Below are positions 11,317 to 21,781 of a stretch of DNA of 64,000 nucleotides, one piece after another (within the stretch, counting starts at the first letter, position 1; each line of letters starts with the position of its first letter). The notes beneath the pieces were generated by a model that saw only the letters and a program-made list of their open reading frames with translations, searched no databases and was not told the DNA's origin. The stretch is from Tenrec ecaudatus. Taxonomy: Eukaryota > Chordata > Mammalia > Afrosoricida > Tenrecidae. The translations under genes were made by a program, and so were the position numbers. The DNA is taken from positions 29,560,419 through 29,624,418 of the forward strand of contig NC_134547.1 of assembly GCF_050624435.1 (NCBI RefSeq). The letters are read 5' to 3'.

Positions 11317-11445
11317 TTAGGCAAAAAGAGGAAGACCTTCAATTAGACTGATTGACACAGTGTTTGAAATATCAGGCTGAAACATACTTACTCTTGTAAG
11401 GCGGGTGCAGGCTGAGGCAGCTATGGTTGTTATGGATAATGCCTA
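11317..11445 (+). mobile_element. RTE 3' tail fragment
   Basis: 'ggcaaaaagaggaagacctt' then 'gactgattgacacagtg' match the 3' end of the RTE ORF ('aaaaggagaccttcgac', 'gattgacacgatgg' at about 60105-60140). The remainder is diverged. Confidence 0.55.
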
Positions 11446-12340
11446 ACAATAAAACATTGCTTCCACATGGCCTTTCTAGCTACAACATGGTAAACCTAGC
11501 AAAATGATTTGTGGGGAAGATGCAAATAAGGTGCATACAGATTTTGCAGGTGATGGACATTTTACTACACAAATCAGTGATTTACTACACAAATCAGTGC
11601 CATCCTGCTAGGCTTATAAAGGGCTTCTCCTACAGAGATTACTATCAAGGAGACTTAGGGTGGGTACCTATGGGTAGAATCTCCTACATCCAGAAGAGTG
11701 GATGCTAAAGACAGTGAAAGACAGCAGAGGGGAGCCTGCTCTGCCCATGAAGCGAGAGCTGAGCACCTGGCAGAAGACTTGCCAGTGGAGCTAAGAAAGG
11801 TGCAACCCTTGCTTGTGCAGAGCAATGAATGAGTCCTGAGTAGGCTTGCATGCAGGGCACACTTGGCAAGAGACCCAGGTAGTGTGGAGGGAGCTGGCAA
11901 CAAAGGCTTCAAAGGACCCAGTGGCCAACCTTCAGAAGATCCATTTAGGCTTCCTTCTGCCAGAAACAAGACTCAGAAAGGTTCAGTGGTAGAGCAGAAT
12001 CTTCTGGAACTGGACAGGTCCTGTGAACAGTATAGTTGTAGCCAGATGCAATGATGTGAATTTAGTATCTCTCCGGAACCACTGCACATCTTCTCAATGA
12101 TAAAAGAATGGGTAATTCAGGGAAGGGTCAGAGGCTCTTCTTTTGAGAATTTGTTGTTATAGTTTACTGTTTGCTTTCTATAAATATATAATAATGGCTT
12201 TCACATTACCACACTATGTAAGTGTCTTCAGTGTATTTAGTTCAATCACAGATGAGGGTAGAACCACAGCATGGCGGATGCCAGTGACGACATGGGTCTC
12301 ATCCCTAGCTTGCGATGCTGGTAGACAGACGTACACACGG
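11446..12340. other. Unassigned stretch with a 20-bp tandem duplication
   Basis: No gene or named repeat recognised. 11562-11600 holds two adjacent copies of 'tttactacacaaatcagtg'. 11640-12060 is moderately GC-rich with short open frames on both strands but no recognisable product; an old LTR or retrocopy cannot be excluded. Confidence 0.4.
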
Positions 12341-12344
12341 GCTA

Positions 12345-13160
12345 TTTTTATGGAAATACTGTAACTTTTAGTACATCTGGAGATCAGGATTATAAGTCGT
12401 CCAACTTTGTTCCTTTTCAAAATGATGTTGGCTACTCTTTTGACTATCATTTGAATTTCCACATAAATTTTTAAATTGCCTTATAAATTTCTACACAGAA
12501 GCATGGTGGGATCTGAATTTAGATTGCATTTAGTCTATAAACAAATCAAAACAGAATGGGCACCTTAGCAAATGATGAGTCTTCCAACCCATTGCCAAAA
12601 TTTCAAACTCACTCCCCTCAAGCTAATTTAGACGTAGAGTGACCCTACGGGGCTTCTGGGCTCAAGCATAGGAGCAATTGTGGAGATGGCGCAGGGCCCG
12701 GCAGTGCTTCCTTCTGTTGGGCAGAGGGCTGCAAAGGGGAGGGACGGACTCAATGCTAAGACAAAGTCCAATTGCTCCTTTAAGGTCCTTTCCAAGACCT
12801 TAAACCTTTATGGGAGCAAGCAGCCTCGCTTTTCTCCTGTGGAGCAGCTGGTGGGTGCGAACCACTGATCTCAGGGTCAGCAGCTCAGTCTGTAGTCCAC
12901 TATGCCATCAGCGATTATGCCACCAGGGCTCCATTAGCATGGGAGATTGTTCCATTTATTTACAGCCTGTCTAATTTCTCTCAGCATTTTGTAATTTTCA
13001 GCATAGATAACTTACCCAAATTTTATTAAATATATCCGTAAGTATTTCATGGTTTGTGTTCTAATTTACAGTACATTAGAATACATACTTGGCGAAATTT
13101 TAAATGATATTAATTTAAATTTATTTTCCAATTATATGTTGCTAGCTTCTAAAATGAGAG
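12345..13160 (-). mobile_element. Ancient L1 ORF2 fragment split by SINE
   Basis: 12345-12550 ('gtcgtccaactttgttcc', 'gaatttccacataaattt') and 12935-13160 ('gattgttccatttatttac', 'cgtaagtatttcatgg') are consecutive parts of L1 ORF2 in reverse. They are separated by the AfroSINE/RTE composite at 12600-12932. Confidence 0.6.
12600..12932 (-). mobile_element. AfroSINE with an embedded RTE-tail segment
   Basis: The AfroSINE minus-strand parts are 12600-12655 ('tagagtgaccctacggggct') and 12765-12932 ('gagcagctggtgggtgcgaa', 'atgccaccagggctcc'). Between them, 12660-12760 reads as a plus-strand RTE 3' tail ('gagcaattgtggagatggcg', 'cagtgcttccttctgttg'). The joint is either a nested insertion or a chimeric SINE. 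Confidence 0.65.
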
Positions 13161-14112
13161 ATGGGAAAACTGATGATAATATTTATCTTTGTGTATTTTC
13201 ACTGAGCACAATATGGCAATAATGTTTGCAAAGCATTGTGGTAAATTCTGTGTGTGTGCGTGTGTGTAAGTCAGCTCTGCTGATATCAATACTTTTGCTT
13301 GATAAACTGATTATGAGGAGCTGACTTTCCAGCAATCTTCCCTTTGCATCTCCCTCTTCCTTGAATGCAGAAGGGTCCTTCCTCCCCCCCCCCCTTCTTT
13401 TTGGTGTGTGTGTGTGTAAAAGTGTTGTTCTTGAAACTCAGCAGTCAAATGGTCTTCTCATCCCATCACCTGAAAATGCTGTCAGATAAGTTCCCAAGAG
13501 AGAGCCCTCATCTGGAGCCCTTTCCAGCAGCCACATCAGCAGCTCTGTTGTTTCCCACACTCCGTGGGGCCAGTGCTGTTTGAGCAGGATGTTGAGCTGT
13601 TGTTCTTAGAATTCCATAAGGAAGCCATTGGAGAGAGGAATTTCAGCATTGGAATTCGATTCAGCTACTGCTCCTGTAGTGGGAGGAATTTACCCTGCTG
13701 TAAAGGTAGTTTCCTATTAGACTATCAGGGAGGTGGCCCCAGAGGTGACTGAACCAAAGGTTCACAGGCCAACTGATTTATTCAGTTTACAGAATCAATG
13801 TAAAACGTACTGCAAGAATCATGACAAAATTGTGAGGAGGTCTAAGAGCTGAAAGGTGCAGGGGTCAATGCATACTTCCTACTGCAAGAAGGCAGGAGCA
13901 GGGTCATAGCTCCCATGAGTGACCTGCCGAGTCGCCGTAACTTACACTGTTTGCTCAACTCAGGGAAATCAGAAAGCATGTCACCAGTGGGGTCCAAAGC
14001 AAGGATGGCAGCTGTCAGGTGGGGGCTGATATGATTTGTGCTTCAAAAATAAGGTTCACTTGCCCCTCTGACCCATTTTAATCTCAGCGTAATATCCTGG
14101 TTTACTTTACAC
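13161..14112. other. Unassigned stretch with short simple repeats
   Basis: Contains TG runs near 13249-13268 and 13404-13418 and a C homopolymer near 13385. 13440-13780 is complex sequence with short open frames but no recognised domain. No exon or RNA gene could be supported. Confidence 0.4.
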
Positions 14113-14182
14113 TCTTGTGGACTGGGACCATCGACCTTTCGGGTACAGCCCAGTGCTTGACTCACAGCACCGGCAGGGCTCC
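14113..14182 (-). mobile_element. AfroSINE 5' half
   Basis: 'accatcgacctttcgggta' and 'cggcagggctcc' are the tRNA-related head of AfroSINE in reverse. The element ends directly beside the SPIN-type transposon. Confidence 0.65.
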
Positions 14183-14184
14183 AA

Positions 14185-14379
14185 CAGCGGTTCTCAGCCT
14201 GTGGGTCGCGACCCCTTTTGAGAGTTGAACGACCGTTTCACAGGGTCATCCGATTAATAACAGTAGCAAAATGACAGTGATGAAGTAGCAATGAAAATAA
14301 TTTTATGGTTGAGGGCTACCACACAGCATGAGGACCTGTATGAAAGGGCCGCGGCATTAGGAAGGTTGAAAAAGCACTG
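14185..14379. mobile_element. SPIN-type non-autonomous hAT DNA transposon
   Basis: 195 bp with inverted ends. The left end is 'cagcggttctcagcct'. The right end read inward is 'cagtgctttttcaacct'. The known SPIN terminus is close to CAGTGGTTCTCAACCT. Internal 'gtgggtcgcgacccctttt' and 'gggccgcggcattaggaagg' also match the family. It has no transposase, so it needed hAT transposase in trans. The 8-bp flanks (ggctccaa and ccttagaa) are not identical, consistent with age. Confidence 0.85.
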
Positions 14380-14399
14380 CCTTAGAACATAAATAGGCT

Positions 14400-15564
14400 T
14401 CTATTTTTAAAATTTCTAAAGCCCAAATGCGTAAGTTTGAGGGGGATGAGGTGGAGGGCTTACTTACTGGCTATGTCCAGGGGTCAGAAAACCTGTTTGA
14501 CCCGGCAGTGGTGGCCTCTTATGTGGGTCCCCTGGCTGTCCCATCCTCCAGAGCTCTCAGGGGGAGGTGGGCTCGCTCTATGGTCTATCCAGGAGAGTGG
14601 GGAGGGAGTGGTCGCCTCTGGTCTTTTCCATGGCACCCCTATCTGTACCCCCAACCCTCACTGTCTCCCTACCTCCAGTGGAGAAGCTCCGTGGGAGTCC
14701 TCCTAGGAACCAGAAGGCTGCAGCGGGATAGCCCTCCCAAGAGAACCAGACGTCCTCAGCACAAGCCTCCCGGTGCCTTCTCATTTGTTCGGGCAGAGGC
14801 ATTGCCTGCCCTCACCTAGAACTTGACCCAGCAGAGGTGGGCAACCTACAGGCCACTGCCCGGGACCCTGGCAAGCCTGAAAGAGGTGAGGGGGGGGGGG
14901 CGGGTTCTCTGGCTGGGCCTTTGAGGAGTCAGGGGTCCTGGCTGCAGCGGGGCGAGGCTGCAGAGAACGTCAGGGCATTTCCAGTAACCAGCCACCAGGG
15001 CCCCGGTCACCAGAGTCCCGCTCCGAGGGAGCCACTGGCGTTCCACCGCTCGGCCGCGCGTGGCGGACGGCAGAGGCTGGGGACCCGAACGCGCGGAAAC
15101 CTGTCAGGGGCTCCTGTGGCATCATCAGCCCTCCTTGTTTCCGAGTTTGCCCAGAGGCAGGGCTGCCTCCGGGGTGTCTCTATCCCCGACCGTCCCTTCG
15201 ACTCCGGGAAGCCCCGGGAAGCTCAGACTCAAAGCTCTCGGTGGCCTCCAGGGGCTCAGGTCTGTCTGCGGGCAGGGTTCCCGGAAGCCCGTATTACCAT
15301 ATTTATCTACCATACTTTCAGAAGCAAAACTCTGCCGACTAACCAGCCAGCAAGCCCGCGTTTTAGAGCGATCAGTACGTGTCTTAAAATCGTTGTTTTG
15401 CAGAAATGGAGTGATGACGCTCACCTATTGGTACATCAAGTAAATCTTTCCCAGTCCCCAGAGTCCGCCTCTTTAGTCAGGAATACCAGTCAAGAATTCC
15501 TCACTGTTACCTGGAAAACCAGCAAGGGGATTTTGCAGGTAATAATAATATTAATAATATCAGT
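14400..15564. other. CpG-rich island, no recognised gene
   Basis: GC-rich DNA, densest at about 14920-15280. Fifteen CpGs fall within about 120 bp around 15000-15120 ('cggccgcgcg', 'gaacgcgcgg'). A 248-codon frame with ATG runs 14837-15583 on the plus strand, but its translation is Arg/Gly/Pro/Ser-rich with no domain I recognise. A possible splice acceptor 'cgttgttttgcag' lies near 15400. It may be a promoter CpG island or first exon, or a remnant of one. Confidence 0.5.
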
Positions 15565-15690
15565 AATTGGCCGTTGCCTTTGAGTAGGGTCCAGCTCGGG
15601 TAGACCTTATGTACAAGGCTCTGTGGGCACATGGTCATGGTATGTTTGAGCCCGTTGTGCCGATCCAACTCAGCGGTAGCTGACGCATAT
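15565..15690 (-). mobile_element. RTE 3' tail, degenerate
   Basis: 'ttggccgttgcctttgagta' and 'tttgagcccgttgtgcc' resemble the RTE tail in reverse. It is preceded by a short AAT-rich run (15540-15560), as expected for the tail end. Confidence 0.5.
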
Positions 15691-16104
15691 TGAGCTGTGT
15701 AACGTAACAAATCCCAGTGTGCATAAGGCCCAGACCTGAGGAAACCGGGCTTACCCTGCATGAGAGGGCTGCACCTCGCGCAGTCTCCTTGCCCCATCTT
15801 GATCTCCCCCACAGAGGGCCAAGATGTAGACTATAAAGTGCTGGTATTCACTTTAATTGGCCCACCTTGGCTTACTCCTCAGATGAGCACATTCCAAGTG
15901 ATAACATTACACTGACCGACCTACACCAGAATCTCACCCACCGCCTACAGCTTGGGGTGGAGTCAACTCACCAAACTGCTGGTTGTCCTCCGTTGGAGCA
16001 ACTGGAACAAACAGATGCCCAGTACAGTGGCTTTGCTTATTTACTTCAAAATGTTATAATCAGTAAGAAATACAAACCTATTGTTTGTTAACTGTATGGT
16101 TATA
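15691..16104. other. Unassigned stretch
   Basis: No repeat, RNA gene or domain recognised. A 74-codon plus-strand frame at 15867-16091 has ordinary amino-acid composition but no supporting feature. It ends at the TA target of the mariner. Confidence 0.35.
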
Positions 16105-16270
16105 CTAGGGGGTACCCGCCAAAACCAGAATATTTTTCAAAGCTATGTATTTAAATTTTTTTACAAAACAACCTTATCACCTTCCAAGTACTCTTCATTA
16201 CACTTAATATATTTGTCAGATCCATGATTCCATTTTGGAAACATTTTTCAATTTCATCTGTTTGCATGGC

Positions 16271-17262
16271 TGTGATAGTTAGGTTTGTTGTGCAAGGAGG
16301 CTATGATAGTTAGGTTTGTTGTGCAAACTAGCCCTCCACAGGAACACATGGGCAAAGTTTAATTGATTGGAGCACTACCAAGATAAATACTTTCCTTGGC
16401 TTGCATCCCCTCTCTCTTCTTCCCTCGTGATCAAACTAGCATGCTGCTACTTGAGCTAGTTCTTTGCCATGTGCTGCACTACCTATGGGCCAAGCCAATT
16501 CGTGGGTCATGTTGCTAGAGCTTGGGTTCCTTGCAGACCAGATTCGCCGCTCTTCTGGTACGTACATTGTTTGAGTTTGAGATCCCATCAGGACCTGCTC
16601 ACCAAGCTCCCAGGGGTGCTACTAACTGTTGCTGCCCACCCTGCTGCTTGCTACCTGCAGGCTGACTTTGCCTGTCTTACCTGAGAGCACACTCCTCATT
16701 CTGCTTCCTTGACCTTGGACCAGCAGCCTGAGTGAGGTTGAAGGGCCTTCAATATATTAATTGTTCCACGAAAGTGAGTTGAACTCCCTACAGCTGTGTG
16801 GACTAATGAACCATTATATTTCTTCTCGCTGTATAAACTTATATATTTTTAAATGTTTTATTAGGGGCTCATATAACTCTTATCACAATCCATACATATA
16901 CTTCAATTGTGTAAAGCACATCTGTACATTCATTGCCCTCATCATTTTCAAAGCATTTGCTCTCCACTTAAGCCCTTGGCATCAGGTCCTCTTTTTTTCC
17001 CCTTCCCTCTCCCTCATGAGCCCTTGATAATTTATAAATTATTATTTTGTCATATCTTTCCCTGTCCGACATCTCCCTTCACCCCATTTCTGTTGTCCAT
17101 CCCCCAGGGAGGAGGTCACATATAGATCCTTGTAATCAGTTCCCTAAACTTATATATGTTTATGTATATATATATATATATATATATGTATAAACATATA
17201 CATATGATCACATGTCTCCTGGTTCTGTTTCTCTAGAGGACCCTGCCTAATACACTGACAAC
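16271..17262 (-). repeat. R2 repeat inserted in the mariner
   Basis: On the minus strand it begins 'gtgtattaggcagggtcctc' with 'tagagaaacagaacc' and ends near 'aacctaactatcacag'. Its start resembles R1 and the 37141-37738 copy. Its last ~30 bp are tandemly doubled ('gatagttaggtttgttgtgc' at 16273 and 16305). Inside are an L1 tail (16845-17135) and a TA run (17155-17195). Class unknown; no coding frame seen. Confidence 0.65.
16845..17135 (-). mobile_element. L1 3' tail inside R2
   Basis: 'tttaaatgttttattagggg' and 'ctcatataactcttatcac' mark the L1 3' end at the left. The order 'gccctcatcattttcaaag', 'tgataatttataaattatt', 'ccagggaggaggtcacatat' is that of the L1 3' UTR. This gives three-level nesting: L1 in R2 in mariner. 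Confidence 0.85.
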
Positions 17263-17298
17263 ACCTCCCTGGTTTTTGTCTTCACCTCTTCTAAATCA

Positions 17299-18120
17299 TC
17301 AAATCACTGTCCTTTTATGTACCTCTGCATTCATAGAAACAAAAAGAAGTTGCACAGAGGAAGGTTCAGGTGAGTAAGGTGCATGAGGCAAGAGAGGCAT
17401 GCTGTTTTTTGTCAAAAACTGGTGAACTGAGATGACTGCGTGAGCAGGTGCATCGTTGTCATGGAACAACCAGTCCTCCATCTGCCACAAATCAGGCCTT
17501 TTTTTGTCACACACTGTTACACAATCTTTTCAGAACCTCTAAATAGAAAGCTTGATTAACAGTCTGGCCTGGTGGAATTAACTCCAAATGCACTATCCCC
17601 CTCCCATAAAAAAACACACCCAAAAAACCAAATGAGCATCGTCTTGATCATTGATTGCACTTGACAAGCTACTTTTGGGCGAGGCAATGATGGTGTCTTC
17701 CACTGACTTGATTGATGTTTGCTTTTTGGGGTCGTAAGAATAGCACCATGTCTTGTCACCAGTGATGACCTTGGAAAAAAAGCCTCGGTCACTTCTGAGC
17801 TGCTCTTACAAAGCATGGCATGCTTCCACTCGAGGCTCTTTTTGCTGGCCACTCAGAACCTGAGGCACGCATTTTGCAATGACCCTTCTCATTCCCAAAT
17901 CTTCTGTTAAAATTTGCTGAACTGAGCTCCAAGATAGTCCAGATAACTTCTCCACCTCTTCAATGGTCCGTCAGTCTTCTAGCACAAGTGCATGATTTTG
18001 TTGACATTTTCATCTGCTGGCAGATGTCCAGTACAAGGTTTGTCACCAATTGACATTTCACCTTTTTTGGAATGAGGAGATCATTTATAAACTTGAATTT
18101 TTCCCATAGCACTGTCCTTG
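17299..18120 (-). pseudogene. Mariner transposase, inactivated
   Basis: Remnants of a DDD-type mariner transposase (cut-and-paste integrase fold) in several frames. 17556-17852 minus has 'SKHQSSQWKTPSLPRPK' and, in another frame, 'PPGQTVNQAF'-type sequence from the catalytic domain. 17299-17514 minus has 'RPDLWQMEDWLFHDNDAPAH', containing the second catalytic Asp, then 'PHAPYSPEP'. The third Asp, normally in a PCDFFLF-like motif, is gone (SSVQLLFV) and the first-Asp GDETW motif is altered. Frameshifts and stops make it dead. Confidence 0.85.
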
Positions 18121-18373
18121 GAAGCTATGTTCAACATCACGACAGTTTCTGAAGCATTTTTCCTGAGCAGGAAAAAAATTACACAGCTGCACACTGCTCT
18201 CTTAAATAGATCATCACAAAAGATGAGGTTCTAGTGAAACTGCTTTCATGAAAAAATTCACTGTGACCAGAGAACCTTCCCAGGTGATGCCACTGGGTGG
18301 ACTAACTCAGAGTGAGTTGCTCAATGTTCACACAGTGGGGAAAATGTGTTTCTTTTGGTAGGGGTACCTCTAG

Positions 18374-19154
18374 TACTGTTTCTTATTTTTTACTACCCCA
18401 AGCTATTCATTGTTCAACCTACCCCCAAATTTACAGCTTAAACTCTCATCAATGTATTATGCTTATGATTCTTTGGGTTGACTTGCTCGTTCCTTTGTAG
18501 GGGTCACTTGAGATCATTCATGGAGCTGCATTCAGCAGGTGGGTCAGTTGGCCTGGAAGTGTTTACTCATGTCAGGGGATTACTCATGTTGCCTCTAAGT
18601 CCCGCCATGTGGCTTCTCATCCTCATTGGCTACACTAGCTTCTTCACGTGATTGTGTTGGGGCTTCATGCTAAGGAAGCGCAAACCAAAGCTGCTGGACT
18701 CTGGACTCACACGGCACCGCTCCCACGTGTTCTATCTGACACAGCAAGCCCGGAGGGCTGAGGAAAAAATCCCACCTCTTCATGAAAGGAGCTATAAGAT
18801 ATTATGGCTTTGTTTTTCCAGTCGAAATAGCTATAAGTATTTTGTTCTGGTCCAGCTTTGTTCCTATGTGACAAATTTTCACATGAATTGCTCTTGTAAT
18901 CATGTTTTTGTTTTTTCAATCAACTTTTGTTGATTCTTGGTCAGAAGAGTGACTTTCTGTTAATAATTTATTACATTTTGTTATTGTTGGATTGTCCACT
19001 TTGCTATTACATTTCTCCCCATGGTGGTAAGAGTCTTTATTTATTTTTGAGGAGGGATTAGTTTAGGATTTCTTTGTAGCAAAGTATATGAATATACAGA
19101 CATTTGAAAAGAGTATCAGTTTTTTCCTGTTTAAAAGGTACGGACATTGATATG
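18374..19154. other. Unassigned stretch with an old eutherian-type repeat
   Basis: 18480-18800 resembles 54990-55410: 'tgcattcagcaggtgggtca', 'gtggcttctcatcctcattg', 'agcaagcccgga', then 'cccacctcttcatgaaagga'. This looks like an old dispersed mammalian repeat, but I cannot name the family with confidence. Nothing recognised in the rest. Confidence 0.4.
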
Positions 19155-19255
19155 TTGTGTTATGTGATGCTGAGTCAACTCTGATACATAGCAACTCTGT
19201 ATTCAATGCAATGACACACTGCTTGGTCCTACACCATATTCATAACCTATATAAG
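19155..19255 (-). mobile_element. RTE 3' tail fragment
   Basis: 'gatgctgagtcaactctgat', 'acatagcaactctgtattca' and 'ctgcttggtcctacaccat' are the RTE tail in reverse. Confidence 0.6.
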
Positions 19256-19359
19256 CATTAGTTTATGTTTTTCAAATGTACTATCTCCACATTTCCCATT
19301 TTTATTTCTTTGCCTTGCTAAGGTATAGTGGCATTTTCCTACAGGATTCTTGTGACAGT

Positions 19360-19425
19360 CAGAATTGAGAGTTGCACAAGAGCTATAAGAGCCCCCAATT
19401 AAGTGATTTACCTAAAAAAAAAAAT
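19360..19425 (+). mobile_element. L1 3' terminus
   Basis: Short piece: 'gagctataagagcccccaat', then 'taagtgattt' and an A run, the terminal bases of the L1 3' UTR with a poly(A) remnant. Confidence 0.55.
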
Positions 19426-20964
19426 AGGAAAGTGTGGTACTTAGGATGATGATTTTAGTATAAAAATCAAGACCAGCATCAAGAAGATATACATAAGGTG
19501 AGATCTCAGCAAGACGCAATGAGACGCGTCTTGTGTCCTCAGGGACGCCTTGCTCTTGGGCGCATCAGTGTCTATTACCTTCTGAGCGTCAACAGTCGCA
19601 GTTTTTATTGCAGTTTTTATTATGTAGGTACCCTTGACTGAGTCGTTTGTCACGTGGCTGAGCTCAGCCTCTTGTGTCACCCTCCTTCCAGGAGGTCTGG
19701 CTGATAACTTGGGTTCGTGGTAGATCTCTCTGGTGGGTCTAGAGCCCTTCATGGAAAACAAGGGGGCTTCAATCGCTTGGGAAATTCCAAGAGTTTAGAC
19801 ATCACCTCCCAGGAACTATGGGACAAAGATCAAATTCTTTGGCTAAAGTTACTTCTTCACCCCACAGGAGACATTAAATTAAGTGGATGAGGAAGAGTTG
19901 AAATAAATGAGGGTTGCTATAGTAAATACAGTTGACCTCAGGAGTGAAAACCTCTGGAGTAGGTAGGAGGTACAGGAAAACTATCTCGAACACAGTCCTA
20001 TTGTATTTCATACCCTTAACAACAATGGCAACAGAAGCAACAGTCGTTTATTTTTAAGGAATATCATAGACGTATTGGACAAGAGGAGGTGCATCTTTAT
20101 CAGTGGATAGACCTACACTATGCACTTGGAAATACAAAAGGCAAAACATGTGGGAAGGAGCAGAAGTAGTAACAATTAAGCACCAAGAGTGTCCGGATGA
20201 GAGCTGTTAGAGCGGGGCTCTTAGGCTGGGGCAGTCGTGGGCTCACAGAGCTGCTTGGAATTCAGGAGGGGTTTCTTTTGGCGTGAGTGGAAAGGGAAGT
20301 TCCTGGAGAATGTAAATACTAGCCGTTTAAGTCAGGTGAGTTCCAGGCTTGCCAGTGAACCCGAATGTCCCCAGTTTGGTTGAGCCACTTTGGGTTATGG
20401 TTTTGCTACTCCCTATGTTTTCCTTCATGCATTGCCAAGTTACCCGTGTCTCTCTAAGTCTGTAGTGTACGTCCATCCACCAACAAAGTTGTGCATCGCC
20501 TTGTCTTCAAGACTTCTGTGACATTCTTTGAAACAACACTCTTGTTGCTGCTGTGACTGTCGTTAAGGGTGTGACATACAGAAAGATTGTGACATGGCTT
20601 CTGATACCATCTCATAAATGTGACATTCATCATGAACAGAAAAGTGAGCCGCTGGCCTGAGTTTGGCTTGTACAGGGCACACGCTCCATGACTTACTTAC
20701 TTGTTTAGCATCTGAGAAGCAATGGGTAGTTGTTTTATATGTCACTGCAACGATGCTTCAAATTTGACACCTGGCTCCAGGAGGAAAAGTGCTTACTGAT
20801 CTCAGAAACGCTGCACAAGTGAGTGAGTTGTTTGTGAATTCGCCTCTAGAAACCATTGCAGGTCTTAGAGCTTCACCACAAGGAGCTTTATGCTAAGTGG
20901 TTCCTAGAGCCTTAAAACACATCCAAACTGTCCCTTCACTTGAACTTCTCTTTTCCACCTCTAG
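19426..20964. other. Unassigned stretch
   Basis: No repeat or gene recognised. A 106-codon minus-strand frame at 19441-19761 ends in a hydrophobic segment ('MYIFLMLVLIFILK'), so a tail-anchored product is conceivable, but nothing else supports it. The rest has ordinary composition. Confidence 0.35.
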
Positions 20965-21056
20965 ATGGTGCAGGACCAGACAATGTTCCATTGTGTTGTT
21001 CACAGGGTGGCAGTGAGTTGGGAACCAACTCAACAGCACCTGACAACAATAAACAC
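20965..21056 (+). mobile_element. RTE 3' tail fragment
   Basis: 'gatggtgcaggaccagacaa', 'gttccattgtgttgttcac', ending 'agcacctgacaacaataaac'. This is the plus-strand RTE tail with its CAA-type terminus. Confidence 0.65.
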
Positions 21057-21781
21057 ATCAAGTCAGCACTAGCTTCTCCAGGGATTTTACGTTTGCCTGA
21101 CTAGAATAATCCTAATGTGCTGAATGGCCATCTCTGGTTCCCTGGTGTCTTCCCAGTGTCCTTAAAAGTCATGGCTGTGGTACAGTTTCCTGGCCACTGT
21201 ATTTCTCAGCATGAGTGAACCGAGGTGGGGCAGGAGCAGGACAGGAACAGGTGCCCCGGTACCTCTGGATGTGATGAGTGCGCTTTCCTCAAAGAGAGAA
21301 CAATAACAAGTTATAGACCAGCTCTGGTTGCGAAAAGGGGTCATTTATTGGGTGCGGTGTCGTCTGCAGATGCTTGGTAGTTGATGGGTAAATTATACTT
21401 TTGCCTATCAGGGTGACACAGATCTTAGGCCACTTAGGAATGCAAGGGCTGGCCCCCTGGGTGGTATCTTTCTATGGGCAAGGTCATGGCCAGTTCAATC
21501 TTTAGGGCCAAGTATAATCATGCTATAGGATAAAAGGCATTATTTAGAGGGGTCCAAACTTGGGGAACATCTTGAACTATTGTGTTCATCTTGATCACTA
21601 ATTAGAAAAAGGTGGTCCTGCAAAGAAATCCCTGAGTTATGTGAACTAAAAGGCATTAGTAATGGAAATTCAGATCAAAGACACCAAGTTTTGCATTTCT
21701 TAATTACATATTCAAAGCATGTAATTACAGTGTACAAAATAATTTTTTCCTATAGTCATAAGTACCAACTAGACACACTGC
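21057..21781. other. Unassigned stretch
   Basis: No named repeat, gene or RNA identified. The composition of 21290-21700 would be compatible with an old LTR, but no TG/CA termini or paired poly(A) signal could be fixed. Confidence 0.3.

Larger units (their letters stand above)
16105..18373 (-). mobile_element. Mariner DNA transposon, full length, split by R2
   Basis: Ends are inverted: left 'ctagggggtacccgccaaaa' and right, read inward, 'ctagaggtacccctaccaaa'. Both are flanked by TA, the Tc1/mariner target. Removing R2 (about 16271-17262) leaves near 1.28 kb, the normal mariner size. The minus strand encodes a decayed mariner transposase. The transposon was present before R2 and its inner L1 arrived. 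Confidence 0.85.

Noticed and set aside
14837-15583. 248-codon frame as a host gene
   Set aside because: The translation is what GC-rich DNA gives by chance, with no domain and no clear splice structure. Kept as a CpG-rich region only.
19441-19761. Tail-anchored membrane protein gene
   Set aside because: Only a single hydrophobic end in a 106-codon frame; no family, promoter or conservation evidence available.
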